A stretch of 64,000 bases of DNA from Dipteris shenzhenensis (GCA_047967505.1 CM106539.1), one strand, 5' to 3'; shown: positions 31,861 through 45,480, counted from the first letter of the stretch. Notes: generated from the letters alone by a model not told the origin. Program-made: numbers and translations.

Positions 31861-33129
31861 ACCCTCCCCCCCCTCCCCCCCTCAGCCGCGGCCCCCTCCC
31901 TCCCCCTCTCAGCCGCTCCCCCCTCCTCTCGCTGCGCCCCCCCCTCCCCCTCTCAGCCGCTCCCCCCTCCTCCTCCCAGCCTCCCCTCTGCACCCACCCG
32001 CTTCCCTCCCACCCGCCGCGCCAGCCTCCCCTCCCACCCTCACACCCACCTCCCTCTTCGCCCCTTCTTCCCCTCCCTTCCTCCTCCCTCCCGTCCCACC
32101 CTCTTCCTCCCCTCCCTTCCTCCTCCCTCCCCTCCCCTGAACCTTTCTCTCTCTAATTTCTCTCTCTTCAAATTTTAAAAAACAAACTAGAAAAAAAAGT
32201 TTGCAAGTACCTGGAAACAGTTTGTAAGTTTGCTCTTTCTTGCTTTCTTGCTCTTCCTTCCTTGCTCTCTTGATCGTCCTTGCTTTCTTGCTTGAATGAA
32301 ATGAGGGGAGAAAGAATGAATGAAGGAAGACTATATATAAGAAAAATTAGGTTTTCCTCCTCCTCTCCTATTGGCTTTCCATTCCTCCCCTCTCTCCTAT
32401 TGGCTTTTCATTTATCTCCTCTCCCATTGGCTCCCATTACTCCCCCTCTCCTATTGAACCCCCATCCCTCATCCATTAGCCCTCCTCCCATCCATCCATT
32501 TCTTCTTCCTCCCCATTGCCACCACTCCCATCCCACATTTCCACCACGTCCCATTTTCCAAAATCCCATATTTCCCCATCTCACCCTTCTCTTTTTCATC
32601 CCCTATTAACTTCCTCACTCATTTCACTCCCTTATTAGCCTACTCCCCTATTACTTTCCCCTCTCCCATTCCATTCTTCCCTCCCCACTCTCACTTCCAC
32701 TTCCCATTACTCACTTGCCATTTAAAAACTATTAATATATTATTATACTATTTTTTATACTAATTATCATACACCCTTATTACTTCCCTATCCTATTCCA
32801 CTCCTCCCTCCTCATTCCCACTTCCACTTCCCATTACTCACTTGCTATACACATTTGCAAACTATTAATATATTATTACATGATTTTTTATACTATTTGT
32901 AAACTTACATATGGGCAAAATCACAGGTGTCAAAGCGATCCTATTGTGGTCATACAACAACTGTGCTTTTATTCAAGGGTATATTTATCCTCATCAACAA
33001 GCTTATTTACTCAAGGTATGAAGTGCATAATTTGTGCACTAGGTGTTTACTTTGTGCCAAAATTGTTTGCCACACACACACACACATATACATATACCGA
33101 GAATTTTCTAATATTATCGCATCTACATT
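31861..33129. other. Pyrimidine-rich to AT-rich DNA, no gene
   Basis: C/T-rich low-complexity DNA to about 32680, with a segment near 32205-32310 resembling 29580-29670 (AAGTACCTGGAAA...AATGAAA). Then AT-rich sequence with two similar copies of CTCCCTCCTCATTCCCACTTCCAC-like DNA and a short CA microsatellite at 33073. No gene recognised. Confidence 0.5.
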
Positions 33130-36100
33130 TCTCCAATGGGCATAAAACTTTGTACACTCCTCAACCTAGGTCTTATTGACTTGCATTCAAAGTGGTGCAC
33201 CCATCTCATAAGTACTTGTTCGGATAACACACCTCCTATGTATTTTATGACGATTGTGCATAACACTAGGAACAAAATGGTGTATCATGTGAGACAGACT
33301 ATGCAAAGCATATCCAATGGACACAAGACTTTACACGTTCCTCAACCTAGGCAGTATTGACTTGTGTGCAAAGTGGCATCCCCATCCGATAAGTACTTGT
33401 TCGAAAAATACACCTACGATCGTGTTTTTTGACGATTATGCATGACACTAAGGCAATAATGGTGTTTTATGCTTGATCGACAATGCAAAGCATATCCGAT
33501 GGGCACAATACTTTGCACACACCTTCAACTAGGTAGAATCGACTTACATGCAAAGTGGCATGCCCATCCCATAAGTGCTTGATCCTATAACATACCTAGA
33601 AACGTGTTTTTTGACGGATGTGCATGACACTAGAGTAAAAATAGTATTTAATGCTCGATAGACCATGCAAAGGATATCCGATGGGCACAAAACTTTTCGT
33701 ACGCCTCAACCTAGGTGGTATTGAAATGTTCTCAATGAGGCACACCCATCCGATAAGTACTTGGTCAGATAACACACCTAATGGCGTGTTTTTTTGTGAA
33801 TGTGCATGTCATTAGGAAAAAAATGATGTATAATGCGTGATCGACCATGCAAATCATATCCGATGGTGACAATACTTTGCACGCACCTCAACGTAGTTAT
33901 AACGGACTTGCGTGCAAAGTGGAGCCCCCATATGATAAATATTTATTTGAATAACACACCTATGGCCGTGTTTTTATATGGTTGTGCATGACACTAAGGC
34001 AAAAACGGTGTGTTATGCTTGATCGACAATGCAAAGCATATCCGATGGGCACGATACTTTGCACACACCTTCAACTAGGTGTAATTGACTTACATGCAAA
34101 GTGGCACGCCCATCGCATAAGTGCTTGATCAGATAACACACCTAGCAGTGTGTTTTTTTACGAATGTGCATGGCACTAAGGCAAAAATGGAATTTAATGC
34201 TCGATCGACCATGCAAAGCATATCCGATGGGCACGATACTTTGCACACACCTTCAACTAGGTGGAATTGACTTACATGCAAAGTGGCATTCCCATCGCAT
34301 AAGTGCTTGATCGGATAACACACCTAGCAGCGTGTTTTTTTACGGATGTGCATGGCACTAAGGCAAAAATGGTATTTAATGCTCGATCGACCATGCAAAG
34401 CATATCCGATGGGCATAATACTTTTCCTATACCTCAACCTAATTGTTATTAAAATGTTGTCAAAGAGGCACATCCATCCGATAAGTACTTGGTCAGATAA
34501 CATACCCAAGGGCGTGTTTTTTTGCGGATGTGCATACCACTAGGGAAAAAATGGTGTATAATGCGTGATCGACCATGCAAATCATATCCGATGGTGACAA
34601 TACTTTTCACGCACCTCAATGTACTTAAAACGGACTTGCGTTCAAAGTGGAGCCCCCATCTGATAAGTACTTATTTGAATAACACACCTATGGCCGTGTT
34701 TTTATATGATTGTGCATGACACTAAGGCAAAAACGGTGTGTTATGCTTGATCAACCATGCAAATCATATCCGAATGTGACAATACTTTGCACACACCTCA
34801 AACTAGTTGAAACGGACTTGCGTGCAAACTAGAGCCCCCATCCGATAAGTACTAGTTTGAATAACACATCTAGGACTGCGTTTTTTTACGAATGTGCATG
34901 ACACTAAGATAAAAACGGTGTTTTATGCTTGATCGACAATGCAAATCATATCCGATGGGCACAATACTTTGCACACACCTTCAACTAGGTAGAATCGACT
35001 TACATGCAAAGTGGCATGCCCGTCCCATAAGTGCTTGATCCTATAACATACCTAGAAACGTGTTTTTTGACGGATGTGCATGACACTAGAGTAAAAATAG
35101 AATTTAATGCTTGATAGACCATGCAAAGGATATCCGATGGGCACAAAACTTTTCGTACGCCTCAACCTAGGTGGTATTGAAATGTTCTCAATGAGGCACA
35201 CCCATCCGATAAGTACTTGGTCAGATAACACACCTAATGGCGTTTTTTTTTGTGAATGTGCATGTCATTAGGAAAAAAATGATGTATAATGCGTGATCGA
35301 CCATGCAAATCATATCTGATGGTGACAATACTTTGCACGCACCTCAACGTAGTTAAAACGGACTTGTGTGCAAAGTGGAGGCCCCATCTGATAAGTATTT
35401 ATTTGAATAACACACCTATGGCCGTGTTTTTATATGGTTGTGCATGACACTAAGGCAAAAACAGTGTGTTATGCTTGATCGACAATGCAAAGCATATCCG
35501 ATGGGCACAATACTTTGCACACACCTTCAACTAGGTGGAATTAACTTACATGCAAAGTGGCACGCCCATCGCATAAGTGCTTGATCAGATAACACACCTA
35601 GCAGCGTGTTTTTTTACGGATGTGCATGGCACTAAGGTAAAAATGGTATTTAATGCTTGATCCACCATGCAAAGCATATCCGATGGGCACAATACTTTGC
35701 ACATACCTTTAACTAGGTGGAATTGACTTACATGCAAAGTGGCACGCCCATCGCATAAGTGCTTGATCAGATAACACACCTAGCAGCGTGTTTTTTTACG
35801 GATGTGCATGGCACTAAGGCAAAAATGGAATTTAATGCTCGATCGACCATGCAAAGCATATTCGATGGGCACGATACTTTGCACACACCTTCAACTAAGT
35901 GGAATTGACTTACATGCAAAGTGGCATTCCCATCGCATAAGTGCTTGATCGGATAACACACCTAGCAGCGTGTTTTTTTACGGATGTGCATGGTACTAAG
36001 GCAAAAATGGAATTTAATGCTCGATCGACCATGCAAAGCATATCTGATGGGCATAATACTTTACCTATACCTCAACTTAGGTTGTATTAAAATGTTGTCA

Positions 36101-39100
36101 AAGAGGCACACCCATCTGATAAGTACTTGGTCAGATAACATACCTAAGGGCGTGTTTTTTTGCGAATGTGCATGCCACTAGGGAAAAAACGGTGTATAAT
36201 GCGTGATCGACCATGTAAATCATATCCGATGGTGACAATACTTTGCACGCACCTCAACGTAGTTAAAACGGACTTGCGTGCAAAGTGGAGGCCTCATCTG
36301 ATAAGTATTTATTTGAATAACACACCTATGGCCGTGTTTTTATATGGTTGTGCATGACACTAAGGCAAAAACAGTGTGTTATGCTTGATCGACAATGCAA
36401 AGCATATCCGATGGGCACAATACTTTGCACACACCTTCAACTAGGTGGAATTAACTTACATGCAAAGTGGCACGCCCATCGCATAAGTGCTTGATCAGAT
36501 AACACACCTAGCATCGTATTTTTTTACGGATGTGCATGGCACTAAGGCAAAAATGGTATTTAATGCTCGATCAACCATGCAAAGCATATCCGATGGGCAC
36601 AATACTTTGCACATACCTTTAACTAGGTGGAATTGGCTTACATGCAAAGTGGCACGCCCATCCCGTAAGTGCTTGATTGGATAACATACCTATCAGCGTG
36701 TTTTTTTACGGATGTGCATGAAACTAGAGCAAAAATAGTATTTAATGGTCGATCGACCATGCAAAGCATATCCGATGGGCACAATACTTTGCACACACCT
36801 TCAACTAGGTGGAATTGACTTACATGAAAAGTGGCACGCCCATCGCATAAGTGCTTGATCAGATAACAAACGTAGAAGTGTGTTTTTTAACGGATGTGCA
36901 TGGCACTAAGGCAAAAATGGTATTTAATGCTCGATCGACCATGCAAAGCATATCCGCGATTGGCACGATCCTTCAACTAGGTGGAATTGACTTACATGCA
37001 AAGTGGCATTCCCATCGCATAAGTGCTTGATCGGATAACACACCTAGCAGCGTGTTTTTTTACGGATGTGCATGGCACTAAGGCAAAAATGGTATTTAAT
37101 GCTCGATCGACCATGCAAAGCATATCCAATGGGTAAAATACTTTTCCTATACTTCAACTTAGGTCGTATTAAAATGTTGTCAAAGAGGCACACCCATCCG
37201 ATAAGCACTTGGTCAGATAACATACCTAAGGGCGTGTTTTTTTGCGGATGTGCATACCACTAGGGAAAAAACAGTGTATAATGCGTGATCAACCATGCAA
37301 ATCATATCCGATGGTGACAATACTTTACACCTCAACCTAGTGGAAACGGACTTGCATGCAAATTGGAGCCCTTATCCGATAAGTACTAGTTTGAATAATA
37401 CACCTAGGACCGTGTTTTTTCATGGTTGTGCATGACACCAAGGCAAAAACGGTGTCTTATGCTTGATCGACAATGCAAAGCATATCCGATGGGCACAATA
37501 CTTTGCACACACCTTCAACTAGGTGGAATCGACTTACATGCAAAGTGGCACACCCATCCCATAAGTGCTTGATTGGATAACATACCTAGCAGCGTGTTTT
37601 TTGACGGAAGTGCATGACACTAGAGTAAAAATAGTATTTAATACTCGATTGACCATGCAAAGGATATCTGATGGGCACAATACTTTTCACACACTTTCAA
37701 CTAGGTGGAATTGACTTACATGCAAAGTGGCATTCCCATCGCATAAGTGCTTGATCGGATAACACACCTAGGAGCGTGTTTTTTTACGGATGTGCATGGC
37801 ACTAAGGCAAAAATGGTATTTACTGCTCGATCGACCATGCAAAGCATATCCGATGGGCATAATACTTTTCTCATACCTCAACCTAGGTGGTATTAAAATG
37901 TTGTCAAAGAGGCACACCCATCCGATAAGTACTTGGTCAGATAACATACCTAAGGGCGTGTTTTTTTGCGGATGTGCATACCACTAGGAAAAAAACGGTG
38001 TATAATGCGTGATCAACCATGCAAATCATATCCGATGGTGACAATACTTTGCACACACCTCAACCTAGTGGAAACGGACTTGCATGCAAATTGGAGCCCT
38101 TATCCGATAAGTACTAGTTTGAATAACACATCTAGGACTGCGTTTTTTTACGAATGTGCATGACACTAAGATAAAAACGGTGTTTTATGCTTGATCGACA
38201 ATGCAAAGCATATCCGATGGGCACAATACTTTGCACACACCTTCAACTAGGTGGAATCGACTTACATGCAAAGTGGCACGCCCATCCCATAAGTTCTTGA
38301 TCGGATAACATACCTAGAAGCGTGTTTTTTGACGGATGTGCATGACACTAGAGCAAAAATAGTATTTAATGCTCGATCGACCATGCAAAGCATATCCGAT
38401 GGGCACAAAACTTTTCGTATGCCTCAACCTAGGTGGTATTGAAATGTTCGCAATGAGGCACACCCATCCGATATGTAATTGGTCAGATAACACACCTAGT
38501 AGCGTGTTTTTTTACGGATGTGCATGGCACTAAGGCAAAAATGGTATTTAATGCTCGATCCACCATGCAAAGCATATCCCATGGGCACGATACTTTGCAC
38601 ACACCTTCAACTAGGTGGAATAGACTTATATGCAAAGCGGCACGCGCATCCCATAAGTGCTTGATTGGATTACATACCTAGCAACGTGTTTTTTGACGGA
38701 TGTGCATGACACTAGAGCAAAAATAGTATTTAATGCTCGATCGACCATGCAAAGCATATCCGATGGACACAAAACGTTTCTTACGCCTTAAACTAGGTGG
38801 TATTGAAATGTTCTCAATGAGGCACACCCATTCGATAAGTACTTGGTCAGATAACACACCTAATGGCGTGTATTTTTGCGGATGTGCATATCATTAGGAA
38901 AAAAATGGTGTATAATGCGTGATCGACCATGCAAATCATATCCGATGGTGACAATACTTTGCACGCACCTCAATGTAGTTAAAACGGACTTGCGTGCAAA
39001 GTGGAGCCCCCATCTGATAAGTACTTATTTGAATAACACACCTATGGCCGTGTTTTTATATGGTTGTGCATGACACTAAGGCAAAAACGGTGTGTTATGC

Positions 39101-41350
39101 TTGATCGACAATGCAAAGCATATCCGATGAATACAATACTTTGCACACACCTTCAACTAGGTGTAATTGACTTACATGCAAAGTGGCACGCCCATCGCAT
39201 AAGTGCTTGATCAGATAACACACCTAGCAGCGTGTTTTTTTACGGATGTGCATGGCACTAAGGCAAAAATGGTATTTAATGCTCGATCGACCATGCAAAG
39301 CATATCCGATGGGCACGATACTTTGCACACACCTTCAACTAGCTAGAATCGACTTACATGCAAAGTGGCATGCCCATCCCATAAGTGCTTGATCCTATAA
39401 CATACCTAGAAACGTGTTTTTTGACGGATGTGCATGACACTAGAGTAAAAATAGTATTTAATGCTCGATAGACCATGCAAAGGATATCCGATGGGCACAA
39501 AACTTTTCGTACGCCTCAACCTAGGTGGTATTGAAATGTTCTCAATGAGGCACACCCATCCGATAAGTACTTGGTCAAATAACACACCTAATGGCGTGTT
39601 TTTTTGCGGATGTGCATATCATTAGGAAAAAAATAGTGTATAATGCGTGATCGACCATGCAAATCATATTTGATGGTGACAATACGTTGCATGCACCTCA
39701 ACGTAGTTGAAACAAACTTGCGTGCAAAGTGGATCCCCCATCTGATAAGTACTTATTTGAATATCACACCTATGGCCGTATTTTTATATGGTTGTGCATG
39801 ACACTAAGGCAGAAACGATGTGTTATGCTCGATCGACAATACAAAGCATATCCGATGAACACAATACTTTGCACACACCTTCAACTAGGTGTAATTGACT
39901 TACATGCAAAGTGGCACGCCCATCGCATAAGTGCTTGATCAGATAACACACCTAGCAGCGTGTTTTTTTACGGATGTGCATGGCACTAAGGCAAAAATGG
40001 TATTTAATGCTCAATCAGCCATGCAAATCATATCGGATGGCCACGATAATTTGCACACATCTTCAACTAGGTGTAATTGACTCACATACAAAGTGGCATT
40101 CCCATTGCATAAGTTCTTGATCGGATAACACACCTAGCAACGTGTTTTTTTACGAATGTGCATGGCACTAAGGCAAAAATGGTATTTAATGCTCGATCGA
40201 CCATGCAAAGCATATCCGATGGGCATAATACTTTTCTTATACCTCAACCTAGGTGGTATTAAGATGTTGTCAAAGAGGTACACCCATCCGATAAGTACTT
40301 GGTCAGATAACATACCTAAGGGCGTGTTTTTTTGCGGATGTGCATACCACTAGGGAAAAACGGTGTATAATGCGTGATCGACCATGCAAATCATATCTGA
40401 TGGTGACAATACTTTGCACACACCTCAACCTAGTTGAAACAGACTTGCGTGCAAACTGGAGCCCCCATCCGATAAGTACTAGTCTGAATAACACATCTAG
40501 GACTGCGTTTTTTGACGAATGTGCATGGCACTAAGGCAAAAATGGTATTTAATGCTCGATCGACCATGCAAAGGATATCCAATGGGCACAAAACTTTTTT
40601 TACACCTCAACCTAGGTGGTATTGAAATGTTCTCAATGAGGCACACCCATCCGATAAGTACTTGGTCAGATAACACACCTAATGGCGTGTTTTTGTGCGA
40701 ATGTGCATATCATTAGGGAAAAAATGGTGTATAATGCGTGATCGACCATGCAAATCATATCCGATGGTGACAATACTTTGCATGCACCTCAATGTAGTTA
40801 AAACGGACTTGCGTGCAAAGTGGAGCCCCCATCTGATAAGTACTTATTTGAATAACACACCTATGGCCATGTTTTTATATGGTTGTGCATGACAGTAAGG
40901 CAGAAATAGTGTGTTATGCTTGATCGACAATGCAAAGCATATTGGATGGGCACAATACTTTGCACACACCTTCAACTAGGTGGAATTGACTTACATGCAA
41001 AGTGGCATTCCCATCGCATAAGTACTTAATCGGATAACACACCTAGCAGCGTGTTTTTTTTATGGATGTGCATGATAGGAGCAAAAATAGTATTTAATGC
41101 TCGATGGACCATGCAAAGCATATCCGATGGGCACAACACTTTTTGTACACCTCAACTAGGTGGAATTGACTTACATGCAAAGTGGCACCCGCATCCCATT
41201 AGTGTTTGATTGGATAACGTACCTAGTAGGCTCATGTTTTTTTACGGATGTGCATGACACTAGAGCAAAAATAGTATTTAATGCTAGATTGACCATGCAA
41301 AGGATAACTTGGCATGTCCATCTGATGAGTATTTGATCGCATAACTTCTC
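33130..41350. repeat. Satellite array, roughly 181-bp monomer, about 45 copies
   Basis: Monomers contain GTGTTTTTTTACGGATGTGC, GACCATGCAAAGCATATCCG, GCACAATACTTTGCACACAC and CATAAGTGCTTGATC. The same monomer variant recurs at spacings of 363, 724, 1082, 1638 and 2366 bp, all near multiples of 181-182. Variants differ by about 5-25% and occur in mixed order, with some multi-monomer blocks repeated (for example 33420-33800 and 34910-35260), a sign of higher-order duplication. The plus strand shows many 65-codon open frames, a by-product of the period. It ends 120 bp before the intact DUF7869 gene. Confidence 0.93.
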
Positions 41351-41470
41351 CCACTAATAAATTAAGTACTAATTAAAAATTATAATAAATAAGTAGATTA
41401 TTAAAAAGAGACTAATATTTATGTAATTGTTGCCACTGCAGCTTGCTTGTGAAGGACTCTCACAAAGGAG

Positions 41471-44400
41471 ATGGCTATAGATTTTGTTCCAGGGATGGAT
41501 GTGATTTTATGTAGCAAAAGAGAAGTAGTTGCATTTGCTACAATCCATGATAGTGATCCCAATTCTCTTTGCCACTTTCGAAGACTTGGCGAAGATAAGG
41601 TAGCAGTTACTGTATCAAAGATTCTTAGCGCACATGTTGAGCTAAAGTATAAATGTGGAGATATGGAAACACTTGGAGATGTTATGCCCTACAATACATC
41701 CAACAAATCATTTATAGCATGGGACAAAGATGAGACTTATGCAACAGACATTATCAAGAATACAAAGTGCACCACCTTGGATTTTACTATAGGGGACATT
41801 CTACAAATGAGATCATTTGCAAATAAGATTGTAGCAGAAGGTGAAGTATTGGGATTTGAACAAGTGGAGCAATGGTCATTTGCGCAGATGAGGATTCTAA
41901 AAGTCACTGATGATGGTATGGTTGATAACATAACATCCTTATGTGATCCCTACTATGAGGTAGGCAAGAATATGAGATGGAGCATGCAATTTTTAAACAT
42001 GAGAAAGAGGCACGTGGTTTTCAATGATAAAGACAACGCATACTACAATATCAAAGGACCTAAAAAGCGTGCCCATGTGCCAGGCTCTATCACTTCAAAT
42101 GTGGATGATTTCAATATACTCAATTATAGAAGTGACATCTTATCTGGAGTGGATGAGTTCATTGGTTCCAAGAAACAAAATGATTTTAGAAGTGAAGCCT
42201 TATCTGGGGTGGATGAATTCTTGCACAGTGAGAAGGGCAAAGGTTTCAATAGCGATGTCTTGTCAAGTGTGGATGAGTTCATGCATATTAACAAACCTGG
42301 TGTCAATCAAGGTTGTGGATTTGTGAAAGCCATGCAAGATGTCCCAATGAGTGATGTTCTCTCAGGAGTGGAAGAGTTTCAAGGTTCTCAATACTCTCGT
42401 AGAATATTGAATTCATTGAATGGTCCTAAGAGTATGTTAAAAATGAGGATGAGATCAACAGAGGATTATTCAGTATTTAACTTTTATTGTGATATGAACA
42501 AGGATGCAACGACCAATCATGGATGCTTGGTTACAAACAAATGTGAGGAGAAGAAGTGCATAAAGACAGATAACAATGTGTACAAGGAACGAAAACGGTC
42601 ATACATATGCATGAAGAGAAAGAGAATCCAGGCAGATCCACAAAAGCAACCAAAGAGGAAGAGAGTAATGAAGGAGGAGAACATGTTAAATGCATTGGGA
42701 TATCTATGTTGCAAGCGAAGATGTATGCGCTTCATTGATCTTGCAGACATCAGGGAATGTAGAGGACACGTGTGGCAAAGAAGGGGAAGCGAAAGAAATG
42801 AATACCTTCTCACAAGTCTCTCTTGCTTTCTTCAGAATGGCAATAAAAGGCTAAGTTCAAGACAAAAGGTAAAACCTCTCGTAAATGGAAAAAGGATTTG
42901 CAATAAGGCATATCGCAATATTACTGGATTATCCCATGGTACATATTGGGATTTAGTCACCAAGGCAAAGGGCGGCAACAAATTTAGCATTCACGGTAAT
43001 AGAGGAAGGTCCAAATCAAGAATCTCAACTGTCAGGGCAGCAGCAATTTTACAAGACTTCATACATGAAAATGCTTTGCCTCAACCCCATATATCTACCA
43101 AACTCCCTAACGGTGACGCGATCACTGAAATGCACCTTCCAATGGGCTTGACAAAGCTCGAAGTATTTGACTCTATTGCAGAAAAGCAAAGGCAAAGAGG
43201 GGATGCTGTAGCTTCTTCTCATACTTTGTATACTCTTTGGAAGAAGAACTTTGGATATGTTAAAATCCCAAGGAGGCAAAAAATGTCAAAGTGCAATGTC
43301 TGTGATGATTTAAAGCGAGCGATTGAGAGTGCAACATGTCCAAATCAAAGGGAATTATACAAAAAAAACCGAAAATCTCATCATGACCTTATTCGACATT
43401 CCAGACAAAAATATGCATTTTGGAAGGAGCAAGCTATTTCGCATCCTGATGACTACATGTGTCTTATTGTAGATGGCATGGATCAGAATACAACAACATT
43501 GCCTCGTTTTGTTGCCACTCCACCTAAATTACAAGGAAAGCACTTTCTAAAGACACATCTATGTGGAGTGTTAGTGCATGGAATTAAGTTCTTTGCAGAT
43601 ATATGGATTGATTCCTTGCATCTACATGATAGCAATCAAGTTGTAACATCTATTATGAAGGCAATTCGCAATGTACATGCAGAAAAAGGTCGCCTGCCAC
43701 CGACTTTGAGAATACAAGCTGATAATTGCTGGCGAGAAAATAAGAATGTACTTATGTTTGCCTTCTGCTCCATGCTAGTTGCTCATCGAATCTTCAATGA
43801 GGTCGAATGTGGATTTTTGTATGTTGGGCATACACATGAGGATATCGATCAAGTTTTTAGCACAGTCTCAAGGGAGCTTAAATGCAAGGATGTGGAGACA
43901 ATAGATGACTTGGTAAGAAGATGTGGCAGGCAAGTTGGTGGTCGTAAGGAAAGTACAGTATGTGAGAGGCTCGAAAGAATGTATGATTGGAAGAGCTTCA
44001 TTCTACCTTTCATACAAACGGGTGGTGATGCATTGACAGGTCATACCAATCCACACTACTTTCGTTTTTTTTTAAAAGATGAAAAACCCGTAATGCAATG
44101 GCAACAGTATTCTCATGATACAAAATGGGAACCTGAAGAACCTTACAGTCTCTTAACTTCAATTCCCAGCAAGGAAAGGTATCCAACATGGGCTCCTATA
44201 CAAGAATTTAATGAGAGGTCTAATTGTGAAATAGATGGATTAAAAGCATTTATTACATACAAAGAGGAAATGCTCCAGAGATATCCTGATTCGAAGCCTG
44301 CTTGGAGAGAACACACTACCACTGTAATTAACAAGACACGAAATTTAATAAAGGACCTTGAGAGAATGCGAGGCTCAAAGGATGTCAAGGAAGAATGCAA

Positions 44401-44941
44401 TATGTTTTGGCCAAATGTTCATAACGATTTGCGCCCAGCTCCAGTCTTTGAAAATGATTTTGTATCATTACTCCCACGTCCATATTGTGGACCGAAGAAG
44501 AGAGAGTTTATGCCACAAGTAGATATAGAGGTTGATTGTTTTGTTGTGGTTCGGCCATCGGATGATGAATATGAGAATGTGAAGTTTTGGGTTGCAAAAG
44601 TAGTTGATGTGCAAAGAGATGACCAAGGGAGAGCTACAACATTTACAGCGGTATGGTATGAGCCAAAGGGCAGGAAGGAGAATATGGATAACAACACATT
44701 ATATACTAATTGTATAATGAAGGAGTGGGTCCCAAATGATGAAGCAGTCTCTCAAGTTTCGACAGAGACAATCATAGTGTCTTGGCATTCAAGGGCAAAG
44801 AAATCAAAGAAGCACATGGGATATGAGGTAGAAGGAAAAATAAAAATACCACAGCAAACTATTTTGCATATACACGAATTTTTAAGGATGCTCGCCATGG
44901 AGGAAGTAGAAGGAGATAGCGCAAATGAAGAATGTCCATGA
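41471..44941 (+). CDS. DUF8039 + DUF7869 transposase-like protein, intact (1,156 aa)
   Basis: A single uninterrupted frame from ATG at 41471. The N-terminus (aa 1-90) is DUF8039-like. Between about aa 215 and 310, four short repeats carry the core SDxLSGVDEF. A basic region and a cysteine cluster (CCKRRCMRF, about aa 415) follow. DUF7869-like signatures are CLIVDGMDQ (about 667), QADNCWRENKN (about 750) and GHTHEDIDQVF (about 786-795). Conserved Asp, Asp/Asn and Glu/Asp at these positions look like an RNase H-fold (DDE) catalytic set, but that is inference. A CxxC pair (SKCNVCDDLK, about 610) may bind zinc. The C-terminal third aligns with the part of copy 1 right of its Ty3 insertion. This is the best transposase candidate of the giant element. 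Confidence 0.82.
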   Translation: MAIDFVPGMDVILCSKREVVAFATIHDSDPNSLCHFRRLGEDKVAVTVSKILSAHVELKYKCGDMETLGDVMPYNTSNKSFIAWDKDETYATDIIKNTKCTTLDFTIGDILQMRSFANKIVAEGEVLGFEQVEQWSFAQMRILKVTDDGMVDNITSLCDPYYEVGKNMRWSMQFLNMRKRHVVFNDKDNAYYNIKGPKKRAHVPGSITSNVDDFNILNYRSDILSGVDEFIGSKKQNDFRSEALSGVDEFLHSEKGKGFNSDVLSSVDEFMHINKPGVNQGCGFVKAMQDVPMSDVLSGVEEFQGSQYSRRILNSLNGPKSMLKMRMRSTEDYSVFNFYCDMNKDATTNHGCLVTNKCEEKKCIKTDNNVYKERKRSYICMKRKRIQADPQKQPKRKRVMKEENMLNALGYLCCKRRCMRFIDLADIRECRGHVWQRRGSERNEYLLTSLSCFLQNGNKRLSSRQKVKPLVNGKRICNKAYRNITGLSHGTYWDLVTKAKGGNKFSIHGNRGRSKSRISTVRAAAILQDFIHENALPQPHISTKLPNGDAITEMHLPMGLTKLEVFDSIAEKQRQRGDAVASSHTLYTLWKKNFGYVKIPRRQKMSKCNVCDDLKRAIESATCPNQRELYKKNRKSHHDLIRHSRQKYAFWKEQAISHPDDYMCLIVDGMDQNTTTLPRFVATPPKLQGKHFLKTHLCGVLVHGIKFFADIWIDSLHLHDSNQVVTSIMKAIRNVHAEKGRLPPTLRIQADNCWRENKNVLMFAFCSMLVAHRIFNEVECGFLYVGHTHEDIDQVFSTVSRELKCKDVETIDDLVRRCGRQVGGRKESTVCERLERMYDWKSFILPFIQTGGDALTGHTNPHYFRFFLKDEKPVMQWQQYSHDTKWEPEEPYSLLTSIPSKERYPTWAPIQEFNERSNCEIDGLKAFITYKEEMLQRYPDSKPAWREHTTTVINKTRNLIKDLERMRGSKDVKEECNMFWPNVHNDLRPAPVFENDFVSLLPRPYCGPKKREFMPQVDIEVDCFVVVRPSDDEYENVKFWVAKVVDVQRDDQGRATTFTAVWYEPKGRKENMDNNTLYTNCIMKEWVPNDEAVSQVSTETIIVSWHSRAKKSKKHMGYEVEGKIKIPQQTILHIHEFLRMLAMEEVEGDSANEECP

Positions 44942-44944
44942 TTA

Positions 44945-45480
44945 AAGCTTTGTATTGAAGTCCATTGATTCAGAAGGATTTTATTTGGGTACTAGGCAAG
45001 GAGCCAATCCAAGACAATTATAATCAGAGTCATCACCTCGTATGTCAAATAAGAGTCAAAATATGCACTGGATGTCACCCAAGGGTCAAGGCTTGCCAAG
45101 ACAATAGGGAGTTAATGCAGATGGCACCTGGCAAGGGACTATCACATTGAGCAATAAGACAATGGGGAGTCAATGCACCCAAGGGGCAAGGCTTGGCAAG
45201 ATAACTTGTGGGAGTTAATGCAGATGGCACCTGTATTTTGCACTGGATGTCACCCAAGGGTCAAGGCTTGGCAAGACAACAGGGAGTTAATGCAGATGGC
45301 ACCTGGCAAGGGACTATCGCATTGAGCAATAAGACAATGGGGAGTCAATGCACCCAAGGGGCAAGGCTTGGCAAGACAAGCCTAGGTCAAATTATGCAGA
45401 TGGCAACTGGCAAGGGACTGTCGTGACATTGAGCAATAAGACAATGGGGTGTCAAATTATGCAGATGGCACGAATTGAGG
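44945..45480. repeat. Tandem repeat, about 174-bp unit with inner duplications
   Basis: TGCACTGGATGTCACCCAAG occurs at about 45065 and 45239. Each unit contains GGAGTCAATGCACCCAAGGG and GTTAATGCAGATGGCACCTG. A third, diverged copy ends near 45470. Confidence 0.8.

Noticed and set aside
29757-32178. Very long proline-rich frames in several phases on both strands
   Set aside because: All frames are open because the DNA is nearly pure C/T with GC palindromes; no start, splice or domain evidence.
34100-40900. Dozens of open frames of about 65 codons with similar proteins
   Set aside because: They repeat with the 181-bp satellite and occur on both strands; by-products of the repeat.
33130-41350. 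CRISPR-like array
   Set aside because: Repeats are about 181 bp, diverged and contiguous, without unique spacers; this is a eukaryotic satellite.
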